From: Bacillota bacterium
Lineage (GTDB): Bacteria; Bacillota_A; Clostridia; Lutisporales; Lutisporaceae
Direction of reading: 5' to 3'
Assembly: GCA_022706865.1 (NCBI GenBank)
Contig: JAKJBT010000055.1
Coordinates: forward strand, 1 to 11,116
DNA length: 11,116 bases
Shown: piece by piece, positions 1 through 7,780 of the stretch
Numbering within the stretch: the stretch's first letter is position 1
How the letters are laid out: each line of letters begins with the position of its first letter
Notes under the pieces: model-generated
The model's database searches: none
Seen by the model: the letters and a program-made list of their open reading frames with translations, nothing else
What the model was told of the DNA's origin: nothing
Program-made: the position numbers and the translations under genes

Positions 1-39
1 GAAAAACTCAAGGACCTGACGTTTCCGGCAGATCCTTGA
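1..39 (-). terminator. Rho-independent terminator after the RCC1-repeat gene
   Basis: Bases 8-18 pair with 29-39 (one mismatch at 15/32) around a 10-base loop. Read on the minus strand the hairpin is followed by GTTTTTC. It lies 26 bases beyond the stop codon of the RCC1-repeat gene, which is the right place and orientation for that gene's terminator. Confidence 0.75.
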
Positions 40-64
40 AAAGCAAATTCTTCGGTGTATTGTA

Positions 65-2041
65 TTATTTCGCATTAATATTTAATATATAAGCAGGTTT
101 CAATATTCTCCATTCCTTTGTATTCAGCCAGTCATAGTCCCCTTCCCTGCGTGAGCGGTCATTTATGCCCCAACCCAATACTTTTCCGTCCTGCATCAGG
201 GCAAAAGCATTATGGTCAGTTGCGCTGACTTCAACAGCTCCATACAGTATTTTTCTGGGGGCTGTTAAATAAGACGGGCTCAGGCTTCCAATACCGCACT
301 GTCCATAATAATTATCCCCAAAGGTCCATACAGTCCCGTCATTTTTCATAGCTATCAGAAACCTTTCTCCCGGAGATACCATTTTGACATTTTCCATTAC
401 TTTGGTTGGTTTTGTATAATTCACTTTCACGCTGCTGTTGGTAATGTGGGATTCCCAGACCCAGAGGCTGTTATCATTCTTTATGGCGCAGCATAGGGAG
501 TTGCTTGCTTTTATCGACTTTACACCATTCATTATCTTTATAGGTGTTCTTCTGTAAGGAGTAACTCCTCCGTCTCCGCAGTTGCCTTCTCCCCATGTCC
601 AGACGCTTCCGTCTGTTTTCAGAACCATAATAATGCCGCCAAGGGTCCATCCCGTACTTCCGCTTTGTGCTGCGTCAACAACATTGTCCATGGCCTTTAC
701 GGGTATAAGCCTCTCCTTCTCAGGATCATCCAATACTGAAAAGAGAGCGCTTTTATGTCCCCATATCCAAAGGCTGTTGTCTTTTTTTACTGCGGTTCCG
801 TTTTTTCCGATGTCGGCAGATCTTACGTTGTCCAGGACCATTGAAGGAGGGTAATCTCCATACAAATACCTCTGGCCATTACCCAATAAATATGACTGAT
901 TACCCCCGTAGGTCCACAGGCTGTCGTCAGGCTTCAGAAGAAAATAATTATTTCCTTCCGTATCAAGGCAGTAAGCATCCTCGTCTATCAGGCTCCAACC
1001 ATAGTCCCTTATGCCCTTAAATCCTCCATAACCCCAAAGGCTTTTATCGTTCTTTCTGACAAATATATTTGTAAGATAAGGATCCGTCAGTGCTGACCCG
1101 GCCATAAGCCTTTTATGCTCAGGCGCTGCGAAGTTTGCAACACCGCTGTTGTCGATTACTCCGTCCGAATAATCCGTAATTGTATAGTGATAATTGAACA
1201 CGCCGTCTTTTGGCATTATCACCAGAGTAACCTGGGTATTTCCTGCACCCATGTAGCTGTCTCCTACAGAAATCTGCAGTTCATATTCCTTGAGTATACT
1301 GGTTAATAAATATGCATCTCCTAAGTCCGTCTCCTTGTTCTTTTCAGCACTGCTTCTGGTGAATTTCTTGTATAATGAAGTCACATCGGCTTTCGACATT
1401 TTGGAATTATAGGTAATTGTGATCATCTGCTCATGGGCATAACCATGGCTTTTATCCTCCACCTTAAACAGTACAGCATCCTTTGCAAAGGGTATATCCT
1501 TCGGCAGACATACAGGAAGCTGAAGACGGCTCTGATTTGTCTCAATATTGATAATATTTACCGATGCATTTCCCCCAGCAGTTCCAGCCGGTGTAGTACT
1601 ACTTGTGTTTGCAGTTATTGCAGGCAGTTCATCATAGAAGTTAAGAGTCATATTTACATTGGTAATGCCTATTTCCGCAACCATCAAGAACATATCATAC
1701 TTAGGAAACTTGCATACAAATGTTGAATATCCCTCCCCCTTAATTTCCTGATAGCTTTTGTCATAAAGTTTTATGAAATTTCTGTATAAGGCAGCAACAT
1801 CAGCTAATTTCCTATCGGTTTGATAATTAAGAAAAAAATTCCTGCCTGCATCATTTCTTTCCCCATCTAAATTATATGCATCATCGGTAAAAGGTATATT
1901 TGCCGGAAAACCTGCCGGCAGCTTCAAACGATTTTGGTTTGTTGCCGGAACATTTGCTGCATTTACAAAAGTCTCATCTGTAATTGTAAAGGTCAATACC
2001 ATCAGAGCAAAACACAATGCAAAGGATATTACCCTTTTCAT
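65..2041 (-). CDS. Secreted RCC1-repeat (beta-propeller) protein with duplicated N-terminal module
   Basis: The product is exported: its first 30 or so residues (MKRVISFALCFALMVL...) form a signal peptide with a likely cut after VNA. Two copies of an about 100-residue module follow, at about 40-140 and 174-282 (numbered from the upstream GTG). They share the openings NRLKLPAGFPANIPF and SRLQLPVCLPKDIPF and a later 'ADVxxLYxxF'; I do not recognise this module. A Thr/Ser/Gly-rich linker (145-165) separates them. From about 325 to the end come about seven RCC1-like blades with a [K/D][N/D][D/G][S/T]LWxWG core (for example DKSLWGYGG, DNSLWIWG, DGSVWTWGEG, DGTVWTFGD). Bacterial RCC1 proteins usually act as extracellular binding scaffolds, but no ligand is evident. 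The open frame extends to a GTG at 2053, but that GTG overlaps the AAGGAG Shine-Dalgarno, so the ATG at 2041 is preferred. It appears to be a single-gene unit. Confidence 0.85.
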   Translation of the reverse strand: MKRVISFALCFALMVLTFTITDETFVNAANVPATNQNRLKLPAGFPANIPFTDDAYNLDGERNDAGRNFFLNYQTDRKLADVAALYRNFIKLYDKSYQEIKGEGYSTFVCKFPKYDMFLMVAEIGITNVNMTLNFYDELPAITANTSSTTPAGTAGGNASVNIINIETNQSRLQLPVCLPKDIPFAKDAVLFKVEDKSHGYAHEQMITITYNSKMSKADVTSLYKKFTRSSAEKNKETDLGDAYLLTSILKEYELQISVGDSYMGAGNTQVTLVIMPKDGVFNYHYTITDYSDGVIDNSGVANFAAPEHKRLMAGSALTDPYLTNIFVRKNDKSLWGYGGFKGIRDYGWSLIDEDAYCLDTEGNNYFLLKPDDSLWTYGGNQSYLLGNGQRYLYGDYPPSMVLDNVRSADIGKNGTAVKKDNSLWIWGHKSALFSVLDDPEKERLIPVKAMDNVVDAAQSGSTGWTLGGIIMVLKTDGSVWTWGEGNCGDGGVTPYRRTPIKIMNGVKSIKASNSLCCAIKNDNSLWVWESHITNSSVKVNYTKPTKVMENVKMVSPGERFLIAMKNDGTVWTFGDNYYGQCGIGSLSPSYLTAPRKILYGAVEVSATDHNAFALMQDGKVLGWGINDRSRREGDYDWLNTKEWRILKPAYILNINAK

Positions 2042-2147
2042 AAGCTTATTCACTCCTTTTTCAATTTTCTATGATATACTTGCCGCAAAAAGAAAACACA
2101 AACGACAATAGAAATTACATGCAGATATGAATAGACCTATATATGGT

Positions 2148-2156
2148 TATTATATC
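2148..2156 (-). promoter_or_regulatory. Candidate extended -10 promoter for the RCC1-repeat gene
   Basis: The minus strand reads TGATATAAT here, a perfect TATAAT with the TGn extension, about 105 bases before the preferred ATG. No good -35 stands at 17 bases (TTGTTA is 20 away). A weaker alternative closer to the gene is TTGTGT (2096-2101), 17 bases, TATATC (2073-2078). The sequence does not decide between them. Confidence 0.35.
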
Positions 2157-2216
2157 ACAACAAGTGGGAGAAATTAACAAGAATAATCTTATTTTCCATA
2201 AAACTAGCTGTAATGA

Positions 2217-2256
2217 AGCAAACTGCTCCTTGCATTGATGCAGGAAGCAGTTTGCT
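2217..2256 (-). terminator. Hairpin terminator directly after tepA
   Basis: An 11-base perfect stem (2217-2227 with 2246-2256, AGCAAACTGCT) continues inward with a nearly complete second stem, giving a very stable hairpin that begins at the base after the tepA stop. On the minus strand the following sequence (TCATTAC) is only weakly U-rich, so termination may be imperfect. The plus-strand side is T-rich (TAATTTTCTTTTTG) but has no plus-strand gene to serve. Confidence 0.65.
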
Positions 2257-3006
2257 CTAATTTTCTTTTTGTTTGTCTGCTGCTTTTGTTTCTGCAATAA
2301 GGCCCTGCAGCTTTGCAAGTGCCTGATGAAGCCCTCCGATTTCTTTTATCAGGCCGTATTTGACTGCTTCGGCTCCTACAAGCACTGTTCCGACATCATT
2401 GGCCAGCTCGCTGGTTGTGAACATCAGCCTTTTTATAGTATCTATGTCTATATTGCTGTGCTCCACTATAAATCTGATAATTCGCTCCTGCATTTTATTA
2501 AAATAATCAAAGGTCTGCGGTACGCCGATAATCAGGCCGTTCATTCTTATAGGATGTATTGTCATGGTCGCTGTGGAAGCAATATATGAATAAGTTGCAG
2601 AAACAGCCAAAGGCACTCCGATGCTGTGGCCTCCGCCAAGCACAAGGGAGACTGATGGTTTTTTCATGCTGACAATAAGCTCGGACAACGCAAGGCCGGC
2701 TTCAACGTCTCCTCCTACAGTGTTAAGGATTATCAGCAGGCCTTCAATCTCAGGGTTCTCTTCTACTGCTACTATTTGAGGTATTATATGTTCATATTTG
2801 GTTGATTTGTTTTGGGGCGGAAGTACCATATGCCCTTCGATCTGGCCTATTATAGTAATGCAGTGTATATTGCTCCTGAATTGCGGTATTCTGACTTCGC
2901 CCAGTTCTTTAATATTTTCATTGGCATTGTTCTTAACCTCTTTTTCTTTATCTGCTCCTTCTGCTCCTCCGGTTTCATCAGACATGAATCCATAAGCATT
3001 TGTCAA
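2257..3006 (-). CDS. tepA: TepA/YmfB-like ClpP-fold serine protease (translocation-enhancing protein)
   Basis: This is a member of the ClpP/crotonase-fold family close to Bacillus TepA (YmfB), an intracellular ClpP-like protein linked to protein export. Numbered from the GTG at 3015, the probable catalytic Ser131 lies in [11 protein letters not shown], His154 in [12 protein letters not shown], and the ClpP-like Asp is probably D207 in [18 protein letters not shown]. The oxyanion-loop region is [13 protein letters not shown] (98-110). There is no signal peptide or membrane segment. An acidic/polar N-terminal stretch (about 12-40) precedes the fold, and the length is typical. The GTG at 3015 is only one base from the GGGAG ribosome site and cannot be used easily. 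The TTG at 3006 has a 10-base spacing and is preferred; an internal ATG (MSDETGG) lacks a clear site. In Bacillus tepA lies in the dapG-dapA-rnjB-tepA neighbourhood, and here too it is near dapG, with an ABC operon between. It is flanked by terminators, so probably monocistronic. Confidence 0.88.
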   Translation of the reverse strand: MTNAYGFMSDETGGAEGADKEKEVKNNANENIKELGEVRIPQFRSNIHCITIIGQIEGHMVLPPQNKSTKYEHIIPQIVAVEENPEIEGLLIILNTVGGDVEAGLALSELIVSMKKPSVSLVLGGGHSIGVPLAVSATYSYIASTATMTIHPIRMNGLIIGVPQTFDYFNKMQERIIRFIVEHSNIDIDTIKRLMFTTSELANDVGTVLVGAEAVKYGLIKEIGGLHQALAKLQGLIAETKAADKQKEN

Positions 3007-3040
3007 GGATATCACTCTCCCGATTTTTTTCGTTAGCCAT

Positions 3041-3058
3041 TGTACATTCAGCTGTACA
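3041..3058. promoter_or_regulatory. Paired TGTACA boxes upstream of tepA (possible operator)
   Basis: Two TGTACA palindromes, 12 bases apart start to start, lie 35-52 bases before the preferred tepA start; on the plus strand each is followed by TT, giving an 8-base direct repeat. They resemble a two-site operator, but no regulator is recognised and no convincing -35/-10 pair for tepA can be placed around them. Confidence 0.25.
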
Positions 3059-3087
3059 TTTAACTAATATTTTTACCTTAAAAAAAT

Positions 3088-3114
3088 AAAAAATACGACA
3101 ATGTCGTATTTTTT
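3088..3114 (-). terminator. Bidirectional terminator after the MacB-type permease
   Basis: An 11-base perfect A/T-flanked stem (AAAAAATACGA with TCGTATTTTTT) closes a five-base loop, 15 bases after the permease stop. Both sides end in runs of T on the relevant strand, so it could work in either direction; only the minus strand has an upstream gene. Confidence 0.85.
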
Positions 3115-3129
3115 GAAGGGATACATGGG

Positions 3130-4494
3130 CTACTCTTTTCTTATTGCCTCCAGAGCACTGAGATTCATTGCCCGGCGAGCAGGATAAAACCCCGACACAA
3201 GTCCGATAATTGTCGTAAACAGCATTGCGCTAACTGCAAGCCATAAAGGTATTATTGAGGGTTTGCTTCCTCCTCCGGACGGGCCGAAGAAGCCAATCAA
3301 TGCAAATCCTGCCGTATTAAGTCCATAGGATACTCCATAGCTGAGCAGCAATCCGATTATTCCTCCTAAAAGCCCTATCATTGATGCTTCAAAAAGAAAC
3401 ATCCTTTTTATATCTCCCAGAGAAGAGCCGATTACCTTCATGATACCTATCTCTCTTGTGCGTTCATAGATAGACATTACCATTGTATTGGTAATTCCAA
3501 TGGATGCGACCAGAAGGGATACTGCACCGATTGCACCGAGAACGATTCTTATGCTGGATGTGGTTTTTTGCATTGATTCTAGAATATCGGTCAGACTGTC
3601 TGCAAAAAATCCCAAATCCTTTATTTGCTTTTTTATGTCTTGCACATCATTTATATCTTTCACTTTCACTATTATTCTTGAATAACCCTTAATGTCCCGG
3701 TAATCTCCTGAATTATCATTCTTACTCTTACCCTTGTTGAAATCCTTGACTATTTTTTTAAGCTCGGTAATATCCATAAACATGCTGCTGTAGTATTCAT
3801 AGCTTCCCTCTTCAAGCAAACCGACTCCATTTATTTTATATGTTTTGGGCTTTTTCTGAACAGAAGTATCTCTCTGGATGAATTCCTCTCCATAAGACAT
3901 ATCCAATGAAAGAGTGATTCTTTCACCCAAGAGGTCTACCTCCGGTGTGTTTCTGCCAAATCTTCGCCTTTGCGACCCCTTAGGGTTATATAAGTTATCT
4001 TTTACTCCGAAACCAAATACTGTATTCATTTTATCCCCGGCACCCAGCAGTCTTCCTTCCGAGACCTTCAAACTAAGTTTATCCATATGCTCGGGATTGA
4101 TTCCCTGAAGCTGGACATAGCCAATATATTTGCCAAGCTTTATTTTTCCATGAGTCTCAATGAAGGGAATTACCGATTCAACACCGGCAATTCTTGAAAA
4201 ATCTGCTACTGCAGCATCATCCAAATCCCGCATTTCCGTAGAATTTGCCCTTCCCGCCTCTGTTTCATCATAAATATAGTACATACCTGTTTCAGGGGAC
4301 CTTACATTTATTGAATTAAGGCTTCCCATTCTGGATATTTCACTCTTGAAGCCCTCATTCATTCCTATCCCTATTGAAACCATTATTACAATTGAAGCAG
4401 TGCCTATAACTACGCCCATTACAGTAAGCATTGTTCTCATTTTTCTTCTGAGAAGGTTTTTAAGGACTATCCTTACTATATCTATCCTATTCAT
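3130..4494 (-). CDS. MacB/FtsX-type ABC transporter permease
   Basis: This is the membrane subunit of a type VII (MacB/FtsX-like) ABC system, which transmits ATPase motion across the membrane rather than forming a classical channel. It has four predicted helices: one near 24-44, then three near 316-340, 366-398 and 415-437. A 270-residue extracytoplasmic MacB-PCD-like domain lies between the first two. The sequence YERTREIGIMKVIGSSLGDI-like region (343-362) is the family's coupling-helix signature, and YPARRAMNLSALEAIRKE closes the protein, as is usual. The 454-residue length is ordinary; the periplasmic domain has an insertion-like Lys/Asp-rich stretch (250-270). Its ATG overlaps the end of the repeat-protein gene by eight bases, so the two are translationally coupled, and the ATPase is two genes upstream. 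Substrate unknown. Confidence 0.93.
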   Translation of the reverse strand: MNRIDIVRIVLKNLLRRKMRTMLTVMGVVIGTASIVIMVSIGIGMNEGFKSEISRMGSLNSINVRSPETGMYYIYDETEAGRANSTEMRDLDDAAVADFSRIAGVESVIPFIETHGKIKLGKYIGYVQLQGINPEHMDKLSLKVSEGRLLGAGDKMNTVFGFGVKDNLYNPKGSQRRRFGRNTPEVDLLGERITLSLDMSYGEEFIQRDTSVQKKPKTYKINGVGLLEEGSYEYYSSMFMDITELKKIVKDFNKGKSKNDNSGDYRDIKGYSRIIVKVKDINDVQDIKKQIKDLGFFADSLTDILESMQKTTSSIRIVLGAIGAVSLLVASIGITNTMVMSIYERTREIGIMKVIGSSLGDIKRMFLFEASMIGLLGGIIGLLLSYGVSYGLNTAGFALIGFFGPSGGGSKPSIIPLWLAVSAMLFTTIIGLVSGFYPARRAMNLSALEAIRKE

Positions 4495-6871
4495 CCAGAT
4501 CCATATCCTTCCTTCTCTTGTTTCGAATCAACCTCCTGGCGGTGAAAACCGCTGCAGCTACGACTACAATACACACCCAGAAAAACCAATTCTTAATTGT
4601 ATATTTCATTATTTTATCCTTAGTGCTCACAGGAGGCATGGGCATCTCTCCGCCGGGCATCTCCATGGGAGGCATTTCAATTGCATTTATGGAAAATTCC
4701 CTCTCATAGGTGAACTCATCACCTGATGGATCCTCATAGCTGAAAACTACTTTTCCTTTGGCAGGCCCGGGTTTCATTGGCGTAACCATCGCCTCATAGT
4801 AGTCACTGGAGCCCGATTCAAAATTTCCTATGAAGGCTTCTCCGTTTTCTATTCGGAAATCACCCTCAATCTTTATCATCAGGTTGGAAAGCCTTGTCTT
4901 TCCTTTATTATAATATTGAAGACTTACCGGAATGGGCTGACCGATGAATGCTTCCGGCGGGAACCCAATTTCCGATGCATCCAGCTTGGATTGCTGTATT
5001 ACAGGAATTCCGATCAGCTCCTCAGCTTTGTACTCGGTACCTTCATCATCCTGGTATTCGATATTTGCCGTTATATTGTAGTACTTGGGCTGGGCATCCG
5101 GAATAGTGTACATTGTAATGCTTCTTACAGCAGTGTCCTTGGGCTTTATGGCATCAACGAAAAATGTATTGCTGCTTCCCACGGGTGTGAATACCACATT
5201 TCCCTCTTTATCAGAATCGATTCCTGTCAGATATATCTTTATATTCTTTACTTCCTTTGTGCTGCTTGTATTCATGAAGGTCAGATCCATGCTGAATTCA
5301 TCACCTGCCCTGACCAGCTTCGGTTCAAAATTATAGTTGCTAATTATAATCTTGGGAGTAATCTTACTGTTTCCTCCGTTTACATATACTCCCGCATATT
5401 GATTAACAGAATGTTTTTGGCCCTCCTTCTCTGCATCTTCATATTCCAGGCTTATCATTATGTTATAATTCTGAGTTTTTGTTTCATTATTAGCATAGAG
5501 TACGTATTCCAGCTTCTGCTGTTCTCCCGCAGCCAAGTTCTCAATGATTCTGACATCCGGAGATTTGGATATTATGCCTTCGTCTCCCTTTATTGTCAAT
5601 TTGACATTCCTGGCAGAGGATTTGCCTTCATTAAGAACATCCAAGCTTAACGTAAAGTTCTCGTTTGCCCTGACTTCCTGCGGTAATACAGAGATATTTT
5701 TTATTGCTACATTTGAGCTTTTGGCTTCTCCCCGGACATTTACAAAAAAGCTTGAACTGCCGGTATAGCTGTTGTTCCTTTGATCCTTATATTCCATCTT
5801 GATTTCCAGGCCGTAATTTCCGCTTTCCATAGAGTCAGCAGCTACAAGATCCACAGTAATATTCTTTTTCCCGTTGCCTTCTATATTGTCGAAATACCAG
5901 ATGTTAACACCGCTGTACAGAGTAAATCCGTCTTTGTTCAGGCCTTCGATTGAAACCTTAACACCCCTTGCGTCAATACCTCCTACATTGGCCGCATTAA
6001 AGCTTATCTGGAATTTTGCCCCGGCATTTACAGGATATGTGCTGTGCTTTATATCCTGGATCATAAGCACCGGCTCATTCTTGCTGTTGGTAACCTTTAC
6101 ATATATTTTCTCATTGCTGGTAAATAAGTTGTTCTTTGAGTTATAGTAACTAAATTGTACATCTAATTCATAGGTCTTTTCTTCTGCGTATGGGTTTACT
6201 TTGAGGCTGAAGATCAACCCGTCGCTTTTCTTTGCATTTAAACTGCCGATAGATTGTACCAGGTTGAGACTGCTTATTTCAAAGGGATTATTGTCATTGT
6301 TTGCGAGTGAAAGTTTAACAGTGACATCTTTAGCAGAATACCGGCTTTCATTTGTTACTGTAATGGGTATTTTCATGGTTTCACCGGCAGCAGCCACAGG
6401 AATGGAAGAGCTTTCTACAATCAGCTTGGGCTCGTTGTCGGAGCTGCTTGAGGACGGATTGACACTCTCTTCATCTATCTCTGCAATTTCTACATTATAG
6501 ATAAACTCCCCCTCATATACAGAATTTTTGTCGTATTTTATTTTTATCGGCAGGCTGTTGCTTCCTCCAAGATACTGCAAATTAACATTGTATTGTTTAT
6601 CCAGAACAGCAGCGGGAATATTAAGATTCCCTCCCAGTACTTTGAAATTACTTCCGGTTTCAATATTAATTTCAACATCACTTATTTCACCTGCACGCAC
6701 CTCATCAATAGTAAAATATAGTGTAAAATTATCACCGTCCAATATCCTTGATTCATTAACATCGTATGATACTTCAATATCATCATAAATACCTGCCGAT
6801 ACATTTATAGCAGGCAGACCCGCAAATGCTATAATGGCAGCTAAAAAAACAATAAACAACCTCTTTTTCAT
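4487..6871 (-). CDS. Membrane-anchored multi-CARDB/NEW3 (Ig-like) repeat protein of the ABC operon
   Basis: The product is a large exported protein. It has a signal peptide (MKKRLFIVFLAAIIAFAG..., likely cut after NVSA), about six Ig-like domains of about 100-115 residues, a Met/Pro-rich linker (EMPPMEMPGGEMPMPP), one C-terminal helix (about 761-781 of 794) and a basic cytoplasmic tail (RRLIRNKRRKD). The domains share an opening of the type 'P..V.AG..F.....' followed by 'N.G...A..V.L.I.G', as in CARDB and NPCBM-associated NEW3 repeats and the COG1361-type S-layer proteins. These usually form extracellular adhesion or scaffold rods. The ATG at 6871 has a good AAGGGG site five bases before it and begins one base after the ATPase stop; the upstream ATG at 6895 would overlap the ATPase and is rejected. 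Lying between ATPase and permease, it is probably the external partner of the transporter, a place often taken by a membrane-fusion protein, which is absent here. Confidence 0.85.
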   Translation of the reverse strand: MKKRLFIVFLAAIIAFAGLPAINVSAGIYDDIEVSYDVNESRILDGDNFTLYFTIDEVRAGEISDVEINIETGSNFKVLGGNLNIPAAVLDKQYNVNLQYLGGSNSLPIKIKYDKNSVYEGEFIYNVEIAEIDEESVNPSSSSSDNEPKLIVESSSIPVAAAGETMKIPITVTNESRYSAKDVTVKLSLANNDNNPFEISSLNLVQSIGSLNAKKSDGLIFSLKVNPYAEEKTYELDVQFSYYNSKNNLFTSNEKIYVKVTNSKNEPVLMIQDIKHSTYPVNAGAKFQISFNAANVGGIDARGVKVSIEGLNKDGFTLYSGVNIWYFDNIEGNGKKNITVDLVAADSMESGNYGLEIKMEYKDQRNNSYTGSSSFFVNVRGEAKSSNVAIKNISVLPQEVRANENFTLSLDVLNEGKSSARNVKLTIKGDEGIISKSPDVRIIENLAAGEQQKLEYVLYANNETKTQNYNIMISLEYEDAEKEGQKHSVNQYAGVYVNGGNSKITPKIIISNYNFEPKLVRAGDEFSMDLTFMNTSSTKEVKNIKIYLTGIDSDKEGNVVFTPVGSSNTFFVDAIKPKDTAVRSITMYTIPDAQPKYYNITANIEYQDDEGTEYKAEELIGIPVIQQSKLDASEIGFPPEAFIGQPIPVSLQYYNKGKTRLSNLMIKIEGDFRIENGEAFIGNFESGSSDYYEAMVTPMKPGPAKGKVVFSYEDPSGDEFTYEREFSINAIEMPPMEMPGGEMPMPPVSTKDKIMKYTIKNWFFWVCIVVVAAAVFTARRLIRNKRRKDMDLDE

Positions 6872-6872
6872 A

Positions 6873-7580
6873 TTAACCCCTTCCCGCCTTTTCACTCAGC
6901 ATATCGATTTTTTCTACGTATCCGTCCTTTATATATATGACTCGGTTTGCATACCTGGCTATTTCCAGGTCATGAGTCACGATAATAAGTGTTTGTTTGA
7001 ATTCCTCGGCCATTCCGGTTATCAGGTCCATTATTTCGCTGGTGGTCCTGGTATCCAGATTACCCGTGGGCTCATCCGCATAAACAATCTCAGGATTTGA
7101 AATGAAAGCTCTTGCAATACTTACCCGCTGCTGCTGCCCTCCGCTCATTTGAGAGGGCCTGTGATTCATTCGGTCACCCAGGCCGACAGCCTTCAGCATG
7201 GACTTAGCCTTTTTCTCTCTTAAAGCTTTGGGCACTCCTTTAAATATCAGCGGTAAAGTAACGTTTTCCAAAGCAGTAAAGTGCTCAAGCAGATTATAGG
7301 ATTGGAAAACAAAGCCTATGTATTTTTGCCGAAGCTTTGCCAGTTGTTTTTCATTCAGGCTTTCAAGGTTGTAGTCCTTGATTTTCACTTCTCCCTTTGT
7401 TGGTTTTTCAAGACCTGCCATAAGATTCAGAAGGGTCGATTTGCCCGAGCCTGATGTGCCTAGCAGGCAGCAGATCTCTTTTTTTTCAATTTCAAAGTTT
7501 ATATTGTCCAGGGCTATGACCTTTTCGTTTCCCATTCTGTAAACTTTCCTGACATTTTTAAGCTGTATGATTTTATCCAT
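6873..7580 (-). CDS. MacB/LolD-family ABC transporter ATPase
   Basis: This is the ATP-hydrolysing subunit of a MacB/LolD/FtsE-class transporter, acting at the inner face of the membrane. All motifs are present (numbered from the GTG at 7589): Walker A GTSGSGKST (44-52), Q-loop Q96 in FVFQSYNL, signature MSGGQQQR (148-155), Walker B IVYADEPTG (168-176) and H-loop H206 in VTHD. The length of 235 residues is typical. The GTG at 7589 sits against its GGAAGA site with no spacing, whereas the ATG at 7580 (MDKIIQLKNV) has eight bases, so the ATG is chosen. It is the first gene of a three-gene operon and is preceded by an ECF-like promoter. The partner genes are the repeat protein, one base away, and the permease. 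Confidence 0.95.
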   Translation of the reverse strand: MDKIIQLKNVRKVYRMGNEKVIALDNINFEIEKKEICCLLGTSGSGKSTLLNLMAGLEKPTKGEVKIKDYNLESLNEKQLAKLRQKYIGFVFQSYNLLEHFTALENVTLPLIFKGVPKALREKKAKSMLKAVGLGDRMNHRPSQMSGGQQQRVSIARAFISNPEIVYADEPTGNLDTRTTSEIMDLITGMAEEFKQTLIIVTHDLEIARYANRVIYIKDGYVEKIDMLSEKAGRG

Positions 7581-7631
7581 ATTACCCACTCTTCCATAAA
7601 AAACTGCGCTTGTCAGTGCATCCTATTATTA

Positions 7632-7657
7632 GACTAATATTTTCCTGTTTTGTTTCA
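7632..7657 (-). promoter_or_regulatory. Putative ECF-sigma promoter of the ABC operon
   Basis: The minus strand has GTGAAACAAAACAGG and, 16 bases after TGAAAC (7652-7657), AGTCTAATAATAGG (AGTC at 7632-7635). ECF-type promoters in Firmicutes typically read TGAAAC-N16-CGTC/CGTA, so only the first base of the -10 differs. Transcription would start near 7625, about 45 bases before the ATPase ATG. No sigma or anti-sigma gene is in the window. No competing TTGACA/TATAAT pair of similar quality is seen in this 190-base gap. Confidence 0.6.
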
Positions 7658-7715
7658 CTTTTTTTAGAAATTCCCGATTATTTCAATACATTAATATATT
7701 AGCACAAACCGGCAT

Positions 7716-7757
7716 AAAAAAGAATTCCTCCGGTATCCTTTGGAAACAGAGGAATTC
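7716..7757 (-). terminator. Terminator after dapG
   Basis: GAATTCCTC (7722-7730) pairs perfectly with 7749-7757, with two further inner pairs. On the minus strand the hairpin is followed by TTTTTTATG. It lies 23 bases beyond the dapG stop and separates dapG from the ABC operon promoter. Confidence 0.9.
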
Positions 7758-7780
7758 ATTTATAACGGGAAAAAGATGCC

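Noticed and set aside
2217..2256. A plus-strand terminator or small RNA from the long hairpin
   Set aside because: The hairpin begins directly after the tepA stop and there is no plus-strand gene upstream, so service to tepA is simpler.
4916..5650. A 244-codon plus-strand open frame inside the repeat-protein gene
   Set aside because: It is antisense to a well-supported gene, has a biased Cys/Ile/Tyr composition and no ribosome site or family motifs.
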